A stretch of 64,000 nucleotides of DNA from Thermoplasmata archaeon (GTDB lineage: Archaea > Thermoplasmatota > Thermoplasmata > Thermoplasmatales > Thermoplasmataceae), in the NCBI GenBank assembly GCA_021817255.1, contig JAKAVO010000002.1, positions 1 to 64,000 on the forward strand, given 5' to 3'. Below the pieces are notes generated by a model. It was not told the DNA's origin. It saw only the letters and a list, made by a program, of their open reading frames with translations, and searched no databases. Positions 38,669 through 49,351 of the stretch are shown one piece after another. The stretch's first letter is position 1; each line of letters starts with the position of its first letter. Both the position numbers and the translations under genes were made by a program.

Positions 38669-40240
38669 ATGACACAGCCATTAAGAATTATGCCATTTGA
38701 AAACGAAATTACATATGTCAAGTATGTAAAAAACGGGAAAGAAAAGGATTTTAACCAGTTGTATGACAGGGCTTGCGAGGATGCAAAAAAATATATTGGG
38801 AAGGAATACAGTAATATTATTGGCAAAGAGATCCAGGAGAGTAATAAAATAAAACATGTATCACCGGTTGATGGCCATGAGATAGGTGTATTTCAGGCGG
38901 GTTCACAAAAAAGCGTTGATAATGCACTAAAGATGCTGAAAGATGCACAGAAACCATGGTTCAAATCAGGATATGTCAATAGGGCAAGAGTTATGCTAAA
39001 GGCTGCTGACTTGCTGTCCCGGGACAAATTTCTTATTTCTGCTTTGCTAGCATATGAAAATGGCAAGAACAGAACAGAAGCTATGGCAGATGTTGACGAG
39101 GCAATTGATTTTTTAAGATATTATGCAGTGAATCTTATTGAGAACCAGGGTTTTGTCCGGTTCACTGGCAAGGGCTATGATAACGAAGAGAGCATGTCTT
39201 ACATGAAACCATATGGAGTTTTTGCAGTCATTGCACCATTTAACTTTTATGCAATTACTGTAGGAATGGTTGCAGGGCCATTGACAACTGGAAATTCAGT
39301 ACTTCTGAAGCCATCAAGCGATATTCCACTCACATCTTACCTTTATGTCAAAACTCTCATTGAGGCAGGCGTACCTCCTGAAAATATTGCTTTTATCTCA
39401 GGAAAGGGCAGCGAAATAGGGCCATACATTACATCACACAAGGAAGTGGCTGGAATCTTGTTTACAGGTTCAAGGGACGCAGGGATCAGCATTTACAGAA
39501 ATGCTATGAAGGATAAGCCAAAGGTGGTGATCACGGAAATGGGTGGAAAGGATACAATTACGGTAACCTCAAAGGCAGATATTAATAAGGCTGTAAATGG
39601 CGTTTACAGAGCCGCTTTCGGTTATTCAGGGCAGAAATGCAGCGCATGCTCAATTGCATATATAGATGAGAAGGTCTATGATGAATTTCTTCCTAAGATT
39701 AAGGAAGCAACAGACAAACTGGTAGTTGGAGACCCCAAGAAGTTGGAGTCATTCATGGGCCCGGTGATAAACAGGGAAGCCGTTGAAAAATTTAAGAAAT
39801 ACTCTGAGTTGGCAGAAAAAGGCGGAAAGGTTTTATCTGGAGGGATTGTGATAGAAGGGCCAGGAAACTTTGTCAGGCCAACAATAGTTACAGACCTCCC
39901 AGCCGATTCGGACATTATAAAGACCGAATTATTCCTTCCTTTTCTTGCAATAGTCAAGGTCAGGAACCTCGATGATGCAATAAAGAGAATAAATGAGTCT
40001 GATTACGGCCTTACAGGAGGAATATTCACAGAGGATCCAATGGAAATCCAGAAATATTTCGATGAAGTTGAAGTTGGAACTATCTATGCAAACAGGGAAA
40101 GAGGAGGATCTACAGGAGCCATGGTCGGTTCCCAGCCATTTGTTGGATGGAAACTGAGTGGCATCAGCGGAAAGGGTACAGGTTCTTTCTATTACCTCCA
40201 GCAGTTCCTGAGAGAACAGTCCCAGACAATTGCACACTAA
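38669..40240 (+). CDS. aldehyde dehydrogenase (delta-1-pyrroline-5-carboxylate dehydrogenase-like)
   Basis: VIAPFNFYAITVGM, LFTGSRDAG, EMGGKDTITV, GYSGQKCSACSIAYID, ELFLPFLAIVKV. Confidence 0.9.
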   Translation: MTQPLRIMPFENEITYVKYVKNGKEKDFNQLYDRACEDAKKYIGKEYSNIIGKEIQESNKIKHVSPVDGHEIGVFQAGSQKSVDNALKMLKDAQKPWFKSGYVNRARVMLKAADLLSRDKFLISALLAYENGKNRTEAMADVDEAIDFLRYYAVNLIENQGFVRFTGKGYDNEESMSYMKPYGVFAVIAPFNFYAITVGMVAGPLTTGNSVLLKPSSDIPLTSYLYVKTLIEAGVPPENIAFISGKGSEIGPYITSHKEVAGILFTGSRDAGISIYRNAMKDKPKVVITEMGGKDTITVTSKADINKAVNGVYRAAFGYSGQKCSACSIAYIDEKVYDEFLPKIKEATDKLVVGDPKKLESFMGPVINREAVEKFKKYSELAEKGGKVLSGGIVIEGPGNFVRPTIVTDLPADSDIIKTELFLPFLAIVKVRNLDDAIKRINESDYGLTGGIFTEDPMEIQKYFDEVEVGTIYANRERGGSTGAMVGSQPFVGWKLSGISGKGTGSFYYLQQFLREQSQTIAH

Positions 40241-40250
40241 ATTCTTAAAT

Positions 40251-40871
40251 TTACAATTTCATTTCCAGTTTATTTTTTAGAATCTCGAGGAAAAGCCTTT
40301 TTTCATTTTCCATCTCATATATTTCTTTATTAATTTTTGATACCGAAGTCATTACTGACCATTCATATCCACATGGATTTATTAAGCTGAAATTTGACAG
40401 TTCTGTGTTGACATTCAATCCAATTCCATGCATTGTAATGCCACCTTTTATGGCGAATCCTGTAGATGCTATTTTCTGGTTTCCGGCCCATATTCCCGTT
40501 TCTTTTTTCAGTCTGGATTCGGCATTTATCTTGTGCAACTTCAGGTACTCAATCTCCACTTCATGCACAAAATTGATTAAATCAAGAATGTTAATCCCCC
40601 TTTTGTTCAAATTGAAGATAAAATAAGCTGTTATCTGCCCCGGGCCATGATAAGTAATCCCGCCTCCCCTTTCCACGTAAAAGAGATCTTTCATATCATC
40701 CGGGCTTTGTTCATGATGAATCCCGCAGGTGTAAACGGGGTTGTGTTCACATACAATTACAGTTTCCTTTCCTGAACCATTAACCAATTCATCGTTAATT
40801 CTCCGCTGGAGGGAAAGCCCTTCAGAATACGGGAGTGACTTAAAAAATAAAAATTCTATATTTTTGTTCAT
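40251..40871 (-). CDS. lipB: octanoyl/lipoyl transferase LipB
   Basis: VYTCGIHHE, ERGGGITYHGPGQITAY, GIWAGNQKIASTGFAIKGGITMHGIGLNVN; start at Met one nt after the pckG stop. Confidence 0.92.
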   Translation of the reverse strand: MNKNIEFLFFKSLPYSEGLSLQRRINDELVNGSGKETVIVCEHNPVYTCGIHHEQSPDDMKDLFYVERGGGITYHGPGQITAYFIFNLNKRGINILDLINFVHEVEIEYLKLHKINAESRLKKETGIWAGNQKIASTGFAIKGGITMHGIGLNVNTELSNFSLINPCGYEWSVMTSVSKINKEIYEMENEKRLFLEILKNKLEMKL

Positions 40872-40872
40872 C

Positions 40873-42723
40873 TCATTTTTTTTTAAGCCTTGATATGACA
40901 TTGTAGTAAGTCTCCCATAATTCTTCAGGAAAGTGTTTTCCAAAGGACTCAAAGAATGGTTTCACGGTCTTAAGTTCTTCAATGAATCCTTTCCTGTCTA
41001 TATGCAGTAATTTCTCCATGGTGCTTCTATTTACCGGACCATAATCGAAGTTGTCCAGGGAAGGCACGTTTCCCATGGGAGTTTCTACCACCTTTTTTAT
41101 GTCTCCATTTACCCTTCCCACTATCCATTTTACAACATACATATTATAACTGTATCCTGGCCATATGAAATCGCCTTTTTCATCTTTTCTGAACCAGTTG
41201 AGGTTATAGATTCTTGGCGGTTTTGACAGTTTCTTTCCAACCTCCAAATAATATTTGAAATAATCACCCATATTATATGGCATAAATGGCCTCATAGCCA
41301 TTGGATCGTTTCTCAATTCTCCTACATTGCCGATTGCTGCTGCAGTGGTTTCAACTCTTTGCATTGCTCCGAACAGAACGCCTTCCTGCCAGTTTTTAGC
41401 CTCGATTACAAGTGGCAGCAGGTCACTCCTCCTTCCTCCAAAAGTAAATGCGCTTACGGGGGCACCTTCTGGATTCTCATATTCCGGGGAGAGGTTTCTG
41501 TACCGCCTTATGGGAGTGCTGAATCTGGAGTTTGGATGTGCAGCTTTGCCTTTGCCATCATATGGATTTCCCCGCCAGTCAATAAGATCACGAGGAACAT
41601 CAGGCATTCCTTCCCAGTATGGGCATTTATCGGAATCTATTGCCACATTAGTGAATAGGGTATCCCCTTTGATTGCGTCCATTGCCCTTGGATTTGTAGT
41701 ATAGCTCGTATGTGGGGCAACACCGAAGAATCCGAATTCTGGATTTATGCCTCTCAGTTCTCCTGCAACAGGATGCATCCATGTAATGTCATCACTGATC
41801 AGGTAAGTATTCCATCCCTGTTTCCTGAAATCCTCAGGGGGTTGAAGCATTGAAAGATTAGTCTTTCCACTTGAGCTTGGGAATGCCCCGGAAATGTAAG
41901 TGGTTCTGCCTTCCGGCTCTTTTATGCCTATGAGCATCATGTGCTCAGCCATCCATCCTTCTCTCCTTGCCCTGAAAGAAGCTATTCTGAGTGCATGGCA
42001 TTTCTTGCTTAGCAATGCATTTCCGCCATAGTTTGTATTGAAGCTGATTATTGTTCCCATTCCATCATTTTCATCCGGAAAATGCATAACATACCTGTTA
42101 TCCGGGTTAAGATCTGCTGTTGCGTGCATTCCCAGCACGTATGAATTGCTTCTTGCCATTGGTTCTGCGACCTTGCTTCCCACACGTGTAATTTTCATCA
42201 GGTTCAGCACAACATATGGGCTGTCCGTCAGTTCTATTCCACCCTGCCCAAAGGGGGAAGATAGAGGTCCAAGCCAATAAGGCACTATGTAAAGGGTTTT
42301 TCCAGCCATTGCCCCTTTCAGGCTGGATCTTGCTATTTCTAGGGCCCTGTCTGTATTGAGCCAGTAATTTGTAGGCCCTGCATCATCAGCTGTTCCCCTG
42401 GTGCAGATATAAGTATCTTTTTCTGACCTTGCCACATCAAAGGGGGCACTTCTGTACAGGTATGAATTTGGAAATTTTTCCTCGTTCAGTTTGGCTATAA
42501 GCCCGTCTTTAAGCATTAATTGCGTTACAGCCTCCTCTTCACCACCATCAATAACCTTTAATTCAGGTTTCCCAACAAGGAGCCAGTACTCTGAGATATC
42601 TTTAAGAATCTTTTCGCTGAGATTGCCGTTGGAACTTTTCATTTTGCTAAAAAATAAGCTTTTCTCGATGCTTCTATCAGTAGCCGCCTTTTGATTGCCA
42701 GCTTCTTCAGTAAGTCTTAACAT
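40873..42723 (-). CDS. pckG: GTP-dependent phosphoenolpyruvate carboxykinase
   Basis: SGAFPSSSGKTNLSM P-loop, ISDDITWMHP, FGGRRSDLLPLV, PFMPYNMGDYFKYYL. Confidence 0.96.
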   Translation of the reverse strand: MLRLTEEAGNQKAATDRSIEKSLFFSKMKSSNGNLSEKILKDISEYWLLVGKPELKVIDGGEEEAVTQLMLKDGLIAKLNEEKFPNSYLYRSAPFDVARSEKDTYICTRGTADDAGPTNYWLNTDRALEIARSSLKGAMAGKTLYIVPYWLGPLSSPFGQGGIELTDSPYVVLNLMKITRVGSKVAEPMARSNSYVLGMHATADLNPDNRYVMHFPDENDGMGTIISFNTNYGGNALLSKKCHALRIASFRARREGWMAEHMMLIGIKEPEGRTTYISGAFPSSSGKTNLSMLQPPEDFRKQGWNTYLISDDITWMHPVAGELRGINPEFGFFGVAPHTSYTTNPRAMDAIKGDTLFTNVAIDSDKCPYWEGMPDVPRDLIDWRGNPYDGKGKAAHPNSRFSTPIRRYRNLSPEYENPEGAPVSAFTFGGRRSDLLPLVIEAKNWQEGVLFGAMQRVETTAAAIGNVGELRNDPMAMRPFMPYNMGDYFKYYLEVGKKLSKPPRIYNLNWFRKDEKGDFIWPGYSYNMYVVKWIVGRVNGDIKKVVETPMGNVPSLDNFDYGPVNRSTMEKLLHIDRKGFIEELKTVKPFFESFGKHFPEELWETYYNVISRLKKK

Positions 42724-42884
42724 GTTTTGCTCAATTTCTCTATTTTTTAGAATATATAAAGCCTTGGCTTCAGAGTTAAGACAATTGCGTATATTTTCTA
42801 TAAAAAATATATAAATTAAAATCTAAAAAAAGGAATTAATGAAGAGTCAGATAGTTTTTAATACAAAGAGGCATATTCAGGTCA

Positions 42885-43667
42885 ATGGACCCAGAACCAT
42901 CCCTGAAGGATGTAAATATCAATGAAATCTCCTTGTTGATCAAAATACTCAGAGGAGAAAGAAACCTTACAGTGATGGCCAGGGAAGTAGGGATCACTCT
43001 TCAGGGAGTGAGGTATTACATTTCAGCTATGAAGGAAAGGGGCCTTCTGGAAGATTTTAAAGTTACTCCAAAGGGGTATGAATATCTAAGTTCACTTATG
43101 AAAATCCTGAAAGAATTTGTTGTAGAGGGCACAGATCTTATCTTTAAGTCATCTGACTGGGAATGCATAAGCGACGATAGAATACAAGCCGGGGAACTAG
43201 TTTACTTGCGAATGAAGGGGGGATTTCTCCATGCCTCAAAGAAAAACATGGAAAATGATGCCCAGGCTGTTTCTGTTGAAGACGCCAGAATAGGGAATAA
43301 ATTAAGGATACGGGACATTAAGGGAATAATAAAAATAGATTTTGGAACGGTCTGGATTGAAACCATTGACCAGTTAAATGGCGATAATTTTGAAGATGTC
43401 CGGAAAAAAATATTAAAATCACTTGAGCTGGAGAAGAATGATTATAAGATTTTTGTTATGGGTGAGGGAGCATATTCAATTCTTAGAAATGCTGTTGAAA
43501 TAAACCTGTTTTCTCCGCTGTCCGGGGCGTTTGATTGTGCCAACAGGGGGGTGAACTCCAAAGTCTATACTACGATGGAATCACTTAACCTTAATTTCGA
43601 GGAATTTTCCGCACTGAAGGAAAAATTTCCAATGATAAAAACAAACATGACATATTTCAAAATATAA
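42885..43667 (+). CDS. archaeal winged-helix transcriptional regulator
   Basis: N-terminal HTH LTVMAREVGITLQGVRYYISAMKERGLLEDFKVTPKGYEYL plus a large C-terminal effector-like domain. Confidence 0.75.
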   Translation: MDPEPSLKDVNINEISLLIKILRGERNLTVMAREVGITLQGVRYYISAMKERGLLEDFKVTPKGYEYLSSLMKILKEFVVEGTDLIFKSSDWECISDDRIQAGELVYLRMKGGFLHASKKNMENDAQAVSVEDARIGNKLRIRDIKGIIKIDFGTVWIETIDQLNGDNFEDVRKKILKSLELEKNDYKIFVMGEGAYSILRNAVEINLFSPLSGAFDCANRGVNSKVYTTMESLNLNFEEFSALKEKFPMIKTNMTYFKI

Positions 43668-43827
43668 TATTAGAATTATATTAATTAATTTATTCCTCGC
43701 AAGGTCAGTTAGTCATTGTTTTTAATTCCGATGACAAATAAAAGAATTTAGATCTACTTATATCAATATTTAAATAATAAGAAATTATGACTACTCTATA
43801 CACAAAGAGGTGCAACTATGGAGGACG

Positions 43828-44223
43828 ATGAAGGTGGCCGTGGGAATTCATATTCTAGCAGACATGTATGGTATAGAACCAGAGCTTCTGGAGCGAAAAG
43901 AGAATTTAATGGAGATAATTGAGAGGTCCATCCGGGTCGGAAACCTCACAAAGATATCTTCAGATTATTATCAATTCGAGCCTGTAGGTGCGAGTGGCGT
44001 GGTATTGCTTGCTGAATCGCATATATCATTTCATACCTGGCCCGAGTATGGTATGATCGCTCTGGATCTTTTTACATGTGGAGATCCTGAAAAAGCAAAT
44101 GTTGCTTTTCAATACATAAAAGAGAGACTGAACCCGAAAGAAATCCAGATTGTTCGGCATGAACGGGGTTCAAAGGTAACTGAAAGCAATACGCCGCAAC
44201 AAACAGCAACACAATTTCTATAA
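43828..44223 (+). CDS. speD: S-adenosylmethionine decarboxylase proenzyme (pyruvoyl)
   Basis: GASGVVLLAESHISFHTWPEYGMIALDLFTCGD with AES-H processing site; start MKVAVGIH with GGAGG upstream. Confidence 0.95.
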   Translation: MKVAVGIHILADMYGIEPELLERKENLMEIIERSIRVGNLTKISSDYYQFEPVGASGVVLLAESHISFHTWPEYGMIALDLFTCGDPEKANVAFQYIKERLNPKEIQIVRHERGSKVTESNTPQQTATQFL

Positions 44224-44231
44224 ATATTTTA

Positions 44232-45140
44232 ATGAACCGTACACAAATTTTTACAATTTTATCCCTTATTATTTTAACCGGCTTTTTAACATTTGTGACT
44301 TCAAATCCTGCTTTAATTGTATTTCTGGTAATTGCCATAATCTTTGGGCTTGACTTAAGCTCAGATGAGCTGTATGAGAATATTGAAAAACTGACCGGGA
44401 AGAAACCAGGGCTTATCTATGGGCTCACCCTTTTCTCTTTTCTAACCAGTTTCGATGAGATTGCCGTATCTGGTGCGTCTATAGGGGTAGGATATTACGG
44501 GATCTCAATCGGAACAATGATAGGATCAGTTGTTGTGACCCTCGTTATATTCCTTATAGTTTTGAAATCCTCCCGGACGAAAATAGAGAATAGATATTTT
44601 CCATTTCTCATGATTGTTCCGATCTATATTCTGTTTCTTATTCTGCTTGATAAATCCGGCTCACTGGCCATCCTTCTGCTGACATTTTCTGTGGTTATTG
44701 CCTCATTTTTCACTTTCTATTATCTTGGTTCTCATGAAAGGGGAGAGAAAACGCCTGAAAACATTGAGAAAGGTGTGTTAAGCAGAAAGATCCTTTTAGA
44801 ACTGGTTTTTTTCATTTTTTGCATTCTTATATTCTCGGTATATCTTTCAAAGGGAACGGGGATACTTGGTGCGTACCTTCACATTCAGGATATCAGTTCT
44901 GGATATATCATACCTGGAGTTCTTGGCTCTATTCCTGAGATAGTTGTCATAAGAAGCTCCATAAAAAAGAAAGATTCCAGTAGCGTTGCAGGAATTATAA
45001 CAGGAAGTACAGTTATTAAGGGAGGCATTCTGCTTCCACTGCTCATTTACGCATTTTCCTACACACCATCATACACAGACCTGGTTGCATCTGGCAGCCT
45101 TATTGTGCTGTTAATCACTATCGCGTTAATATTTTATTGA
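44232..45140 (+). CDS. CaCA-superfamily (sodium/calcium exchanger-like) membrane protein
   Basis: Two alpha-repeat-like segments: SFDEIAVSGASIGVGYYGISIGTMIGS and GSIPEIVVIRSSIKKKDSSSVAGIITGST. Confidence 0.65.
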   Translation: MNRTQIFTILSLIILTGFLTFVTSNPALIVFLVIAIIFGLDLSSDELYENIEKLTGKKPGLIYGLTLFSFLTSFDEIAVSGASIGVGYYGISIGTMIGSVVVTLVIFLIVLKSSRTKIENRYFPFLMIVPIYILFLILLDKSGSLAILLLTFSVVIASFFTFYYLGSHERGEKTPENIEKGVLSRKILLELVFFIFCILIFSVYLSKGTGILGAYLHIQDISSGYIIPGVLGSIPEIVVIRSSIKKKDSSSVAGIITGSTVIKGGILLPLLIYAFSYTPSYTDLVASGSLIVLLITIALIFY

Positions 45141-45184
45141 ACAAAAATTTGCCATATTAAGTGGAGCCATTTGCTTTGAAGGCA

Positions 45185-46927
45185 CTATACCCGCGTTCCC
45201 CAGAAAATATTCTCCTTTCTCTTGATTTTGATTATTTCTTCAAGAGTTTCCATTGTTTTTTCGTCCAGGGATCTTTCCCTGAGTTTTTTCACGACATCTT
45301 CGGTAATATCAACATAAATTGGCTGATCTGCTGATATCTGCCTGTTCAGTGTGACGCCATCTATTGCTATTGCAACTTCCTGCCCTGCCTCTGCAAATCT
45401 CTTTGAGACTTCACCATCACGGATGCTCTTTATTGTTCCAGCGTATTTGCCATCTTCACGAATCAGCTTGTCTGAAACTTTTATTCGCCCGGACATTACT
45501 TTTACTCCAACAATAATTGGCTTCGCTGCCCTGAATATGTATTCCGGCATTATAATAAACTTTGATGGGACTGGCATTCCCTGTTTGCTTTCCTCGTCCA
45601 TTTCTTCTTTCTTGTTTACCAGCCACTTTTCAATGCCCTCAATCAACGAATATATTACCTTTGATGTCACTACGGCTACGTCATAATTCATCAGGTTGGA
45701 CTTGGCATCAGTTGATAATTCTACATTGAATCCTGCCAGAACCCTGTCAATCTGATCCGGCAACGTTGACACGTCTATTAGATCCCTTTTGCTGACCTCT
45801 CCTATCTGTGTTGATCGTATTTTGATTCCCCTCGAACTCAACTCGAAAGCAACTGCTTCCAAAGAACCCAGAGTATCTGCCTTCAGTGTAACGCCATGTT
45901 CATTTAGCTCAATTTTTACTGTGGTCTCCTCCTGCAATTCCTTTATGATTTCATCCCTGTTCCCCTTGGACTCAATAAGAGTTGTTCCTGGAATTACGTC
46001 CAGTTTGTCTGAAATCGCAATTCTGACACCACATGCTGAATTAACAACGCTTTTTTCAGTAACTTTTGTGGATTTTGATGATACATTCGTAAAAAGTGCC
46101 TTTATTTTTGTTTCCCGGGGGCCCTCCAGAGTATTTACATAGACTGACATGCCTGTCTTAAGCCTGCCCTGATACAGTATGGAATCAAGCGTCATTCCCA
46201 GGGATTCCTCCCTTCTTATTTCAAGGACGTTTGCCTTGGCAATATTGCTGATAAGGACAATAGACGATGTTAGAAACCTCTGGGCAAGGCCGGAAATGGT
46301 CATAAGTATCTCGAGAATTCCGATTGTGTATTTAGCGCTGGAAGGCACTATAGATATATTTTTTGTAAAATCCGAAATCCTGTCGTATCTATCGGCTACC
46401 AGATTATGCTGGTACAGTTGGTTTATAATATTATACAGTTTGCTATCTAACTCATCGACGTATTCCTGCCTCTGCTCCTTTAGAAACTCAGCAAAACTTG
46501 TGTTTTTCGGTTTAACAAAATACTGTATCGTGTCTATCTTATTTGCGACAATTATGAATGGTGTCTTGAATTTCCTTAAAATATTTATGGACTCAATGGT
46601 CTGTGGCATTATGCCATCATTTATGTCTATGACCAGAATTGCTATATCTGCCAGAGCGCCACCCCTGGTTCTCATATTGGCAAAAGCTACATGCCCGGGG
46701 GTGTCTACAAACAGCAACCCCGGAATTTTAAACATTTTGGTTGAAACTTTTCCTCCTGAAATCTCTATTATTCTCTGTATGCTGATTTCAGTTGCCCCAA
46801 TTCTCTGTGTTATTCCACCTGACTCTTTTTTCATCAGGGAAGTGCCCCTGATTGAATCTAGAATGCTTGTTTTTCCATGATCAACGTGTCCGAGAACACA
46901 AACAATTGGCTGCCTGAGGGTTTCCAT
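45185..46927 (-). CDS. infB: translation initiation factor aIF5B (IF-2)
   Basis: VLGHVDHGKTSILDSIRGT, FVDTPGHVAFA, VANKID, archaeal C-terminal domain; no intein. Confidence 0.97.
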   Translation of the reverse strand: METLRQPIVCVLGHVDHGKTSILDSIRGTSLMKKESGGITQRIGATEISIQRIIEISGGKVSTKMFKIPGLLFVDTPGHVAFANMRTRGGALADIAILVIDINDGIMPQTIESINILRKFKTPFIIVANKIDTIQYFVKPKNTSFAEFLKEQRQEYVDELDSKLYNIINQLYQHNLVADRYDRISDFTKNISIVPSSAKYTIGILEILMTISGLAQRFLTSSIVLISNIAKANVLEIRREESLGMTLDSILYQGRLKTGMSVYVNTLEGPRETKIKALFTNVSSKSTKVTEKSVVNSACGVRIAISDKLDVIPGTTLIESKGNRDEIIKELQEETTVKIELNEHGVTLKADTLGSLEAVAFELSSRGIKIRSTQIGEVSKRDLIDVSTLPDQIDRVLAGFNVELSTDAKSNLMNYDVAVVTSKVIYSLIEGIEKWLVNKKEEMDEESKQGMPVPSKFIIMPEYIFRAAKPIIVGVKVMSGRIKVSDKLIREDGKYAGTIKSIRDGEVSKRFAEAGQEVAIAIDGVTLNRQISADQPIYVDITEDVVKKLRERSLDEKTMETLEEIIKIKRKENIFWGTRV

Positions 46928-46943
46928 ACAATAATATTACACC

Positions 46944-47393
46944 TCAGAATAGTTTTTCATCTCCATATGAGAAATCCAAGATCTCAGGCTCTTCGAAGAA
47001 AATTGGGTATTCATGGTTGAATGACTCCACTGAATCTGATGCGTGAATAATGTTTTTGTCAATGCTTATTGAAAAATCTCCCCTGATTGTCCCTGGAGCA
47101 GCTTTGGAACCGTCTGTAGCCCCCACGAGCCCTCTTACCACGGAGATTGAATTGTTTCCCTGGGCCACCATTGCAATTATAGGGCCGCTTGTAATATAAG
47201 AGACTAAATCTTTGAAAAATGGCTTTCCGTTATGTACCGAATAGTGTTTCTCTGCCTTCTCCACGCTAAGTTTCATCATTTTAAGGCCTTTTATATTGAG
47301 CCCTTTTTGCTCAAGCCTTTTGATGACTTCCCCGGTAAGCCTCCTTTTCACTCCATCCGGTTTGATCAGAATGAGTGTTTTTTCGACTGCCAT
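46944..47393 (-). CDS. ndk: nucleoside diphosphate kinase
   Basis: [53 protein letters not shown]. Confidence 0.97.
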   Translation of the reverse strand: MAVEKTLILIKPDGVKRRLTGEVIKRLEQKGLNIKGLKMMKLSVEKAEKHYSVHNGKPFFKDLVSYITSGPIIAMVAQGNNSISVVRGLVGATDGSKAAPGTIRGDFSISIDKNIIHASDSVESFNHEYPIFFEEPEILDFSYGDEKLF

Positions 47394-47695
47394 TATTGAC
47401 TGCCTTCCTCTGTAACTTCTTCCTTGACTTCTTCGTTCACTTCCTGTTGAGCTTCCTCAGCTGCTTCCTGCTCTGCCTTTTCCTGGTTGTGTGCTTCTGA
47501 TGCTTTTCGTATAGCTTTCAAGTTCTGGTACTCTCTGGTCCATTTAACTTTCCTTGGCACCCTTTTCAGCTTTGTCTGGTTCACCCTGCACTTCTTGCTG
47601 CAGAAGTTGATAACGGCGCCATCTCTTCGTATATAGACCATTCCAGTGCCTGGCTCGATTTCTGTTCCGCAAAAACTGCATTCTCTACTTACCAT
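47393..47695 (-). CDS. rpl24e: 50S ribosomal protein L24e with acidic C-terminal extension
   Basis: [35 protein letters not shown]; Glu-rich tail. Confidence 0.93.
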   Translation of the reverse strand: MVSRECSFCGTEIEPGTGMVYIRRDGAVINFCSKKCRVNQTKLKRVPRKVKWTREYQNLKAIRKASEAHNQEKAEQEAAEEAQQEVNEEVKEEVTEEGSQ

Positions 47696-47701
47696 ATTGC
47701 T

Positions 47702-47926
47702 TCACCTCATTGAGAGTTTCTTGGCTTCTCTTGCAGTTTCTCTCAGCATCAGTATGTCACCGACCTTTACAGGCCCAAGGACATTCCTCGCAATTATTCT
47801 CCCCTGATCCCTACCAGCCAACACTCTGACCTTAACAGTTGTAGCTTCACCGGTCATACCGGTTCTGCCCATTAATTCCACAACTTCAGCTGGTGTTGCG
47901 TCGTCTAACATCCAAAAACACCTCAC
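47702..47926 (-). CDS. rps28e: 30S ribosomal protein S28e
   Basis: [59 protein letters not shown]. Confidence 0.97.
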   Translation of the reverse strand: MRCFWMLDDATPAEVVELMGRTGMTGEATTVKVRVLAGRDQGRIIARNVLGPVKVGDILMLRETAREAKKLSMR

Positions 47927-48309
47927 TTATTAAGGTTGGCTACTTCTGATGTTATCTGTTTGAGTAGTTCCTCATTCTTCCCAATGTCTGTAACAGAAAC
48001 CGATGCGGTGGAGCTTATCGCTACCTTAGAACCTAGCTCCGCTCTCGTCTTGACGTAGGCGAATGGAACCTTTCTTTCCTCGCACAACTTGGGAATAAAG
48101 TAAACAACTTCCGGTGGGTTAACATCTTCAGCTATAACTACAAGCTTGCTTTCCCCCCGTTCAATTGACTTTATTACCTCATTAGTTCCTTTTTTTATTT
48201 TTCCACTTCTATAGCAATTCTCTACAAATTCCAGAATCTTCTTCTCTAAAGACTCGGGAGTTTCAAACTTGACATATGTTGTTTTGTCCATGCTTTTCTC
48301 CTCCTTCAC
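47923..48309 (-). CDS. rpl7ae: 50S ribosomal protein L7Ae
   Basis: [53 protein letters not shown]. Confidence 0.97.
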   Translation of the reverse strand: MKEEKSMDKTTYVKFETPESLEKKILEFVENCYRSGKIKKGTNEVIKSIERGESKLVVIAEDVNPPEVVYFIPKLCEERKVPFAYVKTRAELGSKVAISSTASVSVTDIGKNEELLKQITSEVANLNK

Positions 48310-48364
48310 AGAGTAAAACGTTAACTTAAGATTATATATATAGTTTATTAGAAAAATGAAAAGA

Positions 48365-49255
48365 TTACTGGGATTCTATGTGCGTTGGGTAACTGAGCAC
48401 ATCCATTATCTTGCTTTCCACTATTTTTGGTATTGTACTAATTGGGTCCGGCAATTTTCCTCTTATGTTGTGCTTTTTGTAGAAAGCAGCATAAACCATT
48501 GCTGGAAATGGATACTCATTAACCATTCGGAAGAATTGGTTGAAGATCCTCTGGGTTTTGGTTGCCATAGAGATATTTCCGTCCATAAAATATTTGTAAA
48601 CGTCCGTTACCAATGGATTAATGTTTGTAGTGCCACAAACTCCGCCTTTTGCTCCAATTGACAGAGATTGAAGAAGAAGGTCGTCCTGGCCCTGGTAAAC
48701 CTTTAAGCTGTCTGAAAAATTCGCTGCCACTTCATTGAAAAACCTTATGTCACCTGAAGAATCCTTGATCCCTTCAATTCTTCCAATGTTTTCAACAAGT
48801 GCTTTCATTGTGTCGATGTCCACTTTTGACCCTGTAAATTGGGGGATATTATAGATATACATTTTTCCAGAAAATGCTTCAGAAACAACGTCAAAGTGCC
48901 TTATTATCCATGACTGCTCAGCTTTGTTGTAATATGTGGGCTGCAGCACTATTTTGTTAAACCCCAAATCTTCGGCGTACTTTGCCATTGATTTTGCTTC
49001 TTCTGTATTCTGTGAACCTACGCCAACAAGTACGTCAAAGTTCACAGCAATGTCCTGAACCATTTTCAAAAATTCCTTTTTCGTTTCGAGGGTCATCAGG
49101 TTGAATAGGCCGTTGCTGCCAAGGGGAAATATTTTATTTATTCCAAATTCTTTCATATCATCCAGAAAAACTTTGAGATTTTCTTTAGATGGTTTTCCAT
49201 CGCTATCGAATGGTGTTATCATCGGACATATTACTTCCACATTAGATGTCTTCAT
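48365..49255 (-). CDS. DapA/KDG-aldolase family (dihydrodipicolinate synthase/2-keto-3-deoxygluconate aldolase) lyase
   Basis: TPFDSDGKPS, GSNGLFNLMTLETKKEF, YNIPQFTG, GIKDSSGD (Schiff-base Lys). Confidence 0.88.
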   Translation of the reverse strand: MKTSNVEVICPMITPFDSDGKPSKENLKVFLDDMKEFGINKIFPLGSNGLFNLMTLETKKEFLKMVQDIAVNFDVLVGVGSQNTEEAKSMAKYAEDLGFNKIVLQPTYYNKAEQSWIIRHFDVVSEAFSGKMYIYNIPQFTGSKVDIDTMKALVENIGRIEGIKDSSGDIRFFNEVAANFSDSLKVYQGQDDLLLQSLSIGAKGGVCGTTNINPLVTDVYKYFMDGNISMATKTQRIFNQFFRMVNEYPFPAMVYAAFYKKHNIRGKLPDPISTIPKIVESKIMDVLSYPTHIESQ

Positions 49256-49351
49256 AAATTCAATATAACATATATCCTAAAAAGATTGCCAGTCTTAATG
49301 GGTTCTTATTTTGTTTCGCTAAAATCAATTTTGTTTTATACTCATTATTAA

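Noticed and set aside
46179-46880. 233-aa plus-strand ORF opposite infB, and 275-aa ORF at 57379-58206 opposite the thermosome
   Set aside because: Both are exact antisense shadows of well-conserved genes with no recognisable domain.
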